A DNA stretch of 64,000 nucleotides from Bradyrhizobium sp. 164 (GTDB lineage Bacteria; Pseudomonadota; Alphaproteobacteria; Rhizobiales; Xanthobacteraceae): positions 460,102 to 524,101 of the forward strand of contig NZ_JADPKA010000029.1 of NCBI RefSeq assembly GCF_023073715.1, read 5' to 3'. Positions 59,553 through 64,000 of the stretch are shown piece after piece. Made by a program: the position numbers and the translations under genes. Every line of letters starts with the position of its first letter. Within the stretch, counting starts at the first letter, position 1. The notes beneath the pieces were generated by a model. The model did not search any database, was not told the origin of the DNA, and saw nothing but the letters and a program-made list of their open reading frames with translations.

Positions 59553-60049
59553 ATGCGTTTGATCCTCCTGCTTGCTGAGTTCGCCGCCGCCGCGCGCGCC
59601 GACGATGCAAAGCCGTTTCAATCCGTCCGATTATCCGCCGGGCGTGCAGAAGGCGCTGCGCTATGCCAATGCGGACTGCGACCGCCAGGGCGGCGGCGCC
59701 GTAACCTTCGCGCCTGATACGGTGCGCAGGATCGACCTGACCGGTGACGGGCGAGACCACTACATCGTCGATTTCAGCGGGCACCAAATGCGGTGAGCGC
59801 GAGACCGTCTATTGCGGAACCGGCGACTGCACGATGAACATCCTGGCGGCGTTGCCGGGTGGGGACGTGCGTCTCGTCTTCGACGGCCGCGCCCACAGCT
59901 ACGAGATCAAGCCGAAATCGATCAAGCCCGGCGCTTCGCGTGTCATCCGTTTCGATCTGCTTGGCAGCTATTGCGGCGGCTTTGGTGCGCAGACCTGCGT
60001 CAAGGAGAGAGCCATCACGACAAGGCCGTTTGCGTTCAGGGAGCCGTAG
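59553..60049 (+). pseudogene. Exported Cys-containing protein gene interrupted by two apparent frameshifts
   Basis: Three frames join into one protein. Frame 0 from ATG 59553 gives a signal peptide (MRLILLLAEFAAAARADDAK). Frame 1 gives FNPSDYPPGVQKALRYANAD through LTGDGRDHYIVDFSG. Frame 2 gives TKCGERETVYCGTGDC through the C-terminal TRPFAFREP. One extra base at the TTTC near 59616-59619 and one extra C near 59783 would each restore the frame. The second shift is clear because both sides are protein-like; the first is weaker. Either a decayed gene or sequence errors. Confidence 0.65.
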
Positions 60050-60154
60050 GGCAGGCGCGCGGCAGGCGGCCTTGCGGGGGCGCGTTCGATCGCGATAAAT
60101 GGGCTGCAATGAGCGGGCAGATAACCTGCTGTCCGCACTCGAAGAGGAAGCCCG

Positions 60155-61762
60155 ATGCAGCCCCTGCGCATGTCCCGCCGAGTCATGAATCTCGCTTACA
60201 TGCTGACCCAGAATGCGCGGCGGCATGGATCGCGACCTGGCTTTGTCTGGGGTGACAAGTCCTGGACCTGGCGCGAGATCGATGCGCAGGTCTCGGCGCT
60301 GGCGGCGGCGCTCGCCGCGCGCGGTATTACGAAGGGCGACCGCATCCTCGTCCATTCCAAGAATGCCGACGAGATGTTCTTTTCGATGTTCGCCGCGTTC
60401 CGGCTCGGTGCAGTCTGGGTCCCCACCAATTTCCGCCTGATGCCGGATGAGGTCAGCTATCTCGCCCAGGCCTCCGGGGCGAAGGCGTTCTTGTGCCATG
60501 CCGATTTTCCCGAGCACGCAGCGGCGGTGAAGGGCGGCGCACTGGAATTCACCTGGAGCATCGACGGCAAGGCCGCATTCGGCGAGCGCTCGGTGGCTGA
60601 CGCCATCGCCTCGCATACGGGCGCTGCCGTGGACAATGTCGCAGTCGAGCATGACGATCCCTGCTGGTTCTTCTTCACCTCCGGCACCACCGGGCGCTCC
60701 AAGGCGGCGGTGCTGACCCATGGCCAGATGGGCTTTGTCGTCACCAACCATCTGGCCGATCTGACACCCGGTGTGACGGAGGAGGATGCCTCGCTGGTGG
60801 TGGCGCCATTGTCGCACGGCGCCGGCGTGCATCAGTTGATGCAGACCGCACGCGGCGCGCGTACCGTGCTGCTGCCGACTGAGAAATTCGACATCAACGA
60901 GGCGTTTCGCCTCATCGAGGCGCAGCGCGTCAGCAATCTGTTCACGGTGCCGACCATCTTGAAGATGATGGTCGAGCACCCCGCGGCCGACAAATACGAC
61001 CATTCCTCGCTTCGTCACGTGATCTATGCCGGCGCGCCGATGTATCGCGAGGACCAGAAAGCGGCGCTGAAGAAGCTCGGCAAGGTGATCGTGCAGTATT
61101 TTGGCCTTGGCGAGGTCACCGGCAACATTACCGTGCTGCCGGCCGCGTTGCACGATTCCGAGGACGGCCCGCATGCGAAGATCGGTACCTGTGGCTTCGA
61201 GCGCACCGGCATGCAGGTCTCGATCCAGGACGATGAGGGCCGCGAGCTGGGAGCCAACCAGAGCGGCGAGATCTGTGTGATCGGCCCCGCGGTGTTCGCC
61301 GGCTACCACGACAACCCCGAAGCCAATGCGAAAGCGTTCCGCAACGGCTGGTTCCGCACCGGCGATCTCGGTCACATGGACGAGGAGGGTTTTGTCTACA
61401 TCACGGGACGGGCCTCCGACATGTACATCTCCGGCGGCTCCAACATCTATCCACGCGAGATCGAGGAGAAGATTTTGACGCATCCGGCCGTCGGCGAGGT
61501 CGCCGTGCTCGGCGTGCCCGATCCGACCTGGGGAGAGGTCGGCATTGCCGTCTGCGTCGCGCGCGAAGGCGAGAAGCCGGTGAGCGAAGCGGAGATGGCG
61601 GCATTTCTCTCGCCGATGGTGCCGCGCTACAAGATGCCGAAGCGGTTCTTCTTCTGGGAGGCGCTGCCGAAATCCGGCTACGGCAAGATTCCAAAACGCA
61701 TGGTACGCGACGAGCTCGAGGCGCGAGGCCTGCTCGATCTCGACAAGACGAAGGCCAGCTGA
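60155..61762 (+). CDS. AMP-dependent acyl-CoA synthetase (ANL family)
   Basis: 535 residues from ATG 60155, preceded by GAAGAGGAAG. Full ANL enzyme: phosphate-binding FFFTSGTTGRSKAAVLTHGQ, FGLGEVTG-type A5 region, GWFRTGDLGHMDEEGFVYITGR hinge, and C-terminal ALPKSGYGKIPKRM with the catalytic lysine. It activates a fatty or aromatic acid as acyl-AMP then CoA thioester; the substrate is not known. Next gene starts 9 bp later on the same strand. Confidence 0.93.
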   Translation: MQPLRMSRRVMNLAYMLTQNARRHGSRPGFVWGDKSWTWREIDAQVSALAAALAARGITKGDRILVHSKNADEMFFSMFAAFRLGAVWVPTNFRLMPDEVSYLAQASGAKAFLCHADFPEHAAAVKGGALEFTWSIDGKAAFGERSVADAIASHTGAAVDNVAVEHDDPCWFFFTSGTTGRSKAAVLTHGQMGFVVTNHLADLTPGVTEEDASLVVAPLSHGAGVHQLMQTARGARTVLLPTEKFDINEAFRLIEAQRVSNLFTVPTILKMMVEHPAADKYDHSSLRHVIYAGAPMYREDQKAALKKLGKVIVQYFGLGEVTGNITVLPAALHDSEDGPHAKIGTCGFERTGMQVSIQDDEGRELGANQSGEICVIGPAVFAGYHDNPEANAKAFRNGWFRTGDLGHMDEEGFVYITGRASDMYISGGSNIYPREIEEKILTHPAVGEVAVLGVPDPTWGEVGIAVCVAREGEKPVSEAEMAAFLSPMVPRYKMPKRFFFWEALPKSGYGKIPKRMVRDELEARGLLDLDKTKAS

Positions 61763-61771
61763 GCGGGCGTC

Positions 61772-62632
61772 ATGCGCAGCATCAAGCAGCCGGGCGCACC
61801 TCACGCAGAACGCATCCAATGGGTGGAGGCGAGGGGACGCGCCTTTGCCTTCACGCTTCAAGCCGGTCTGCCGCTGCTGGAAGCCGCGCGCCGTGGTTTT
61901 GCCGCGGAGGGTTTTGCCGGCGGCGTGCTCAATTTTGGTGCTGGCGCGCTTGGGCCGTTCGGCTATGTGATGCCGGCACTGTCGAAGACTGGCGACAATG
62001 CAGCGTTCTACAGCGATGCGTTTCGGCCCAAGGGCGTGACGCGCACGAAGCTCGGCAGCATGACGCTGGGTGTGCGGGAGGGTGCGCCGTTCTTTCATTG
62101 CCACGGGCTGTGGACGGAGGCCGATGGCCGCGCCAGCGGCGGCCACATGTTGCCCGACGAGACTGTTGTCGCCGAACCGTTCGCCGTCGAAGCCTTCGGT
62201 CTCGATGGTGCGATGTTCACGGCCGAGTCCGATCCAGAAACGAATTTCAAGCTGTTCGGGCCGGTTGCGGCTGAGAGCACCGGTGCGCAGGCCAAGAGCC
62301 GCGCCTTCGCCCTGCGGCTGCGGCCTAACCAGGATTTTGCCGGCTGCCTCGAAGCATTCTGTCGCGCGCACGGCATTGTGCGTGCGAAAATTCACGGTGG
62401 CGTCGGCTCGACCATCGGCGCGCGCTTCACCTATGGCGGCGTTACCGAGCCGTTTGCCACTGAGCTGGCGGTAACGTGCGGCGCGATCGAGGCCGGTTCG
62501 TCCGGCGCGCTCGAAGCCGCCCTCGATGTCGCCCTGATCGATTACACGGGCGGCCTCGCCGAGGGCCGCTTGGTCCGCGGCGACAATCCCGTGCTGATGA
62601 CCATGGAGCTGGTGCTGGAGCCCATGGGCTAA
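61772..62632 (+). CDS. PCC/DUF296 domain protein, internally duplicated
   Basis: 286 residues. The N-terminal half contains FHCHGLWTEADGRASGGHML and LPDETVVAEPFAVEAFG, the His-x-His motif of the PCC (DUF296) fold. The C-terminal half repeats the fold in degenerate form: ARAFALRLRPNQDFAGCLEAF-type start, then VRAKIHGGVGSTIGARF. So two PCC-like units in tandem, the second without the His-rich motif. PCC domains are found in AT-hook regulators and in metal-dependent proteins; the role here is unknown. It lies just after the acyl-CoA synthetase, so co-transcription is likely. Confidence 0.8.
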   Translation: MRSIKQPGAPHAERIQWVEARGRAFAFTLQAGLPLLEAARRGFAAEGFAGGVLNFGAGALGPFGYVMPALSKTGDNAAFYSDAFRPKGVTRTKLGSMTLGVREGAPFFHCHGLWTEADGRASGGHMLPDETVVAEPFAVEAFGLDGAMFTAESDPETNFKLFGPVAAESTGAQAKSRAFALRLRPNQDFAGCLEAFCRAHGIVRAKIHGGVGSTIGARFTYGGVTEPFATELAVTCGAIEAGSSGALEAALDVALIDYTGGLAEGRLVRGDNPVLMTMELVLEPMG

Positions 62633-62734
62633 AAGGCACGACCGTAGCTTGCGACTTTCCGCAGATGCCACTTCCATGCGGCTTGTGTTCCTGATATGTT
62701 CCTTGAAGATTTCGGCGGGGACGGGAGCGGGAGC

Positions 62735-63532
62735 ATGAGCCGGACACGACGTCGACAGACCACACTGCGTGCGCCCTATCTCAGGCGTGTCTGGCTCGAT
62801 CGCTCGCGGGTCGAGGACTGGGAGGCTTATCCGTTCTGCCTTCCCGCCTTCAGGGATGAGTTCGATCACAGCTTCGAGTCCGCGGTCACGATCATCGTCG
62901 GCGAGAACGGCGCCGGAAAATCGACCATTCTTGAGGGCATCGCGGGGTTGGCCGGCTTTGCCAGCACTGGCGGCCGCAAGGGTTTTCAGGAGATAGACGG
63001 CGGCGGCATCGAAATCACTGGCGAAGTGCTGTCGTCTGCTTTGCGGGCCGCGTGGGTCCCGAAGGTGACCGACGGCTGGTTCTTCCGTGCCGAGACGTTC
63101 TTTTCGATCGCGCGCTACATGGACCGCTCGGCCGTGAGCGCCGCGCAAGCCATGGAGGGCGTGTTTGGTGCAAGCGTTCAGGAGGCGCCGGACTATCTCT
63201 CCTTTTCCCATGGCGAGGGCTTTTTGGTCTTCTTCGAGGAGCGCTGCCAGAAGCAGGGCATCTACATCTTCGACGAGCCGGAATCGGCGCTGTCGCCGGC
63301 GCGGCAGATGGACTTCCTCAAGCTCCTGCATCGCATGGACCTCTCTGGCAATTGTCAGGTGATCATGGCGACCCACGCACCCTTGCTGATGGCCTATCCG
63401 AATGCGCAGCTGCTGCGGCTGGGTAAATACGGCCTGGAGCCGGTTACGGTGGAGCAGACCGATCATTACCGGGTGATGCGTGAATTTTGCGCCGACCCGC
63501 GCGGCTTCGTGGAGGCCACGCTGGCGGAATGA
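62735..63532 (+). CDS. AAA-family ATPase (COG3910-like)
   Basis: 265 residues from ATG 62735, preceded by GGGAGCGGGAG. Walker A is GENGAGKS (56-63) in TIIVGENGAGKSTILEG; a signature LSFSHGEGFLV precedes Walker B IYIFDEPESALSP, and VIMATHAP is the H-loop-like segment. This is the AbiEii/OLD-like ABC-ATPase layout without a coiled-coil arm or TOPRIM domain, matching COG3910. Such ATPases often work alone in unknown processes. It follows the PCC protein by 102 bp. Confidence 0.9.
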   Translation: MSRTRRRQTTLRAPYLRRVWLDRSRVEDWEAYPFCLPAFRDEFDHSFESAVTIIVGENGAGKSTILEGIAGLAGFASTGGRKGFQEIDGGGIEITGEVLSSALRAAWVPKVTDGWFFRAETFFSIARYMDRSAVSAAQAMEGVFGASVQEAPDYLSFSHGEGFLVFFEERCQKQGIYIFDEPESALSPARQMDFLKLLHRMDLSGNCQVIMATHAPLLMAYPNAQLLRLGKYGLEPVTVEQTDHYRVMREFCADPRGFVEATLAE

Positions 63533-63565
63533 TTGAGGGCAATCGTCACACTCACTCTCCCGGTC

Positions 63566-63643
63566 GTCATTGCGAGCGAAGCGAAGCAATCCAGAGTCTT
63601 TCCAGGGTGACAGTTTGGATTGCTTCGCTTCGCTCGCAATGAC
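63566..63643. repeat. Dispersed inverted repeat with perfect 27-bp arms
   Basis: The left arm starts GTCATTGCGAGCGAAG and continues to 63592; the right arm (63617-63643) is its exact reverse complement, beginning GGATTGCTTCGCTTCG. The loop is 24 bases. This sequence type (GTCATTGCGAGCG...) is familiar from REP-like dispersed elements in many proteobacteria. Confidence 0.85.
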
Positions 63644-63747
63644 GAAGTGCGCGGTATGGGAGCAGCCTGCATCCACATTGGCCTTTTGGTTGCAAGCACA
63701 GGTTCACCTTCTCGCGGCACATCTGCCCGAGCCCCTGTTTGGATCAT

Positions 63748-63909
63748 CACCCTCAAAAAGGCCGAGGGCGCAGGGAAGACCGGGCGCCGGCTGGCGCCCG
63801 CGGTCCGCTGTGCGCAAATGCGCTGGAAACAGATGCACAGCGGCATACAGGGCAGCCTGGACATCCCGGCCTTCCCTGCGCAATGGTTTTACGGCTTATG
63901 GCGCGCTCT
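63748..63909 (-). repeat. Dispersed repeat, copy 2 (inverse of 20769-20930)
   Basis: Reverse complement of this segment lines up with 20769-20930 block by block (CATAAGCCGT, TGCGCAGGGAAGGCC, CTGTATGCCGCTGTGCAT, GCACAGCGGACC, CCCTGCGCCCTC). A minus-strand ORF through it reads SRKTIAQGRPGCPGCPVCRC, a string I recall from spurious Bradyrhizobium annotations. Confidence 0.75.
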
Positions 63910-63938
63910 TGTGTCTGGGAAATCTGCCAGAATGTGCA

Positions 63939-63967
63939 AACGGGCGGTTCTCGCAAAACCGCCCGTT
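63939..63967. terminator. Perfect 11-bp stem hairpin near the window edge
   Basis: AACGGGCGGTT, 7-base loop, AACCGCCCGTT. On the minus strand the stem is followed by TTTGC, so it could terminate a minus-strand gene located beyond base 64000. It may equally be a repeat component. Confidence 0.4.
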
Positions 63968-64000
63968 GCTGGATCTGAGCCCGGTCGCGCTCAAAGGCCG

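Larger units (their letters stand above)
63533..64000. other. Repeat-filled right end of the window
   Basis: No gene is supported in these 468 bp. It contains, in order, the 27-bp-arm inverted repeat (63566-63643), a copy of the dispersed repeat in inverse orientation (63748-63909), and a perfect hairpin (63939-63967). A neighbouring gene beyond the edge may own the last hairpin. Confidence 0.65.

Noticed and set aside
59774..63676. Minus-strand ORF of 1300 codons spanning several genes
   Set aside because: It runs antisense through the acyl-CoA synthetase, the PCC protein and the ATPase, all with clear motifs, and its product is rich in Arg, His and Ala as expected for a GC-rich antisense frame.

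Overview
The window looks like chromosomal DNA of a Bradyrhizobium-type alphaproteobacterium (Nitrobacteraceae, order Hyphomicrobiales). The evidence is high GC with strong GC3 bias, an ftsB-pdhA-pdhB-pdhC-lpdA order with a lipoyl domain on the E1 beta subunit, an ExoR-like Sel1 protein, FixJ/NodW-type regulators, and dispersed palindromic elements of a kind I recall from Bradyrhizobium. No transposase, prophage, CRISPR array, tRNA or rRNA gene was seen. Species-level assignment is inference.

Layout. 1-9.1 kb: tail of an ftsB-like gene, then the pyruvate dehydrogenase operon (pdhA, lipoylated pdhB, a DUF5076 gene, a yeast-type cytosine deaminase-like gene, pdhC, a small membrane protein, lpdA), then threonine synthase and a Bug-family binding protein. 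9.2-12.4 kb (minus strand): a lone receiver protein, a FixJ/NodW-like regulator and a three-PAS histidine kinase; a shared 14-bp motif lies upstream of both the receiver gene and the kinase gene. 12.8-14.0 kb: an overlapping cassette of small Cys-rich (TRASH/MYM-like) proteins with one exported protein. 14-20.3 kb: soluble lytic transglycosylase, a HAMP-adenylate/guanylate cyclase, and a series of orphan small proteins. 20.3-21.5 kb: a gene-poor stretch carrying a dispersed repeat.

21.5-35.2 kb: ilvD, exoR-like, xthA, a hybrid histidine kinase, erpA, dgt, argS, a SPOR-domain protein, nagZ, scpA and scpB. 35.3-42.6 kb: tatABC, serS, surE, a lone receiver, pcm and an NlpD-like LysM/M23 lipoprotein. 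42.7-48.3 kb: a DUF815 ATPase opposite yajC-secD-secF, followed by homologues of the mitochondrial complex I assembly factors NDUFAF3 and NDUFAF6. 48.3-54.6 kb: threonine ammonia-lyase, a class V PLP enzyme, a VOC protein, a CAP-domain protein, an unusual kinase fused to an ANL C-terminal-like domain, and trmFO.

54.7-64 kb: a 50-residue DUF1127 gene with its own terminator, an MltB-type transglycosylase, a DUF2189 membrane protein, DUF3597, a small acetyltransferase, an SPW-motif membrane protein, a lipoprotein, a twice-frameshifted gene, an AMP-dependent acyl-CoA synthetase, a tandem PCC/DUF296 protein, an AAA ATPase, and terminal repeat elements.

Most of the window is core metabolism, protein export and envelope maintenance. 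The most unusual items are the kinase-ANL fusion, the small Cys-rich cassette next to a two-component system with an apparent shared operator, the Fcy1-like deaminase inside the PDH operon, the doubly frameshifted gene, and repeat copies showing compensatory hairpin changes. All assignments come from reading the sequence and remembered family features; no database search was run.
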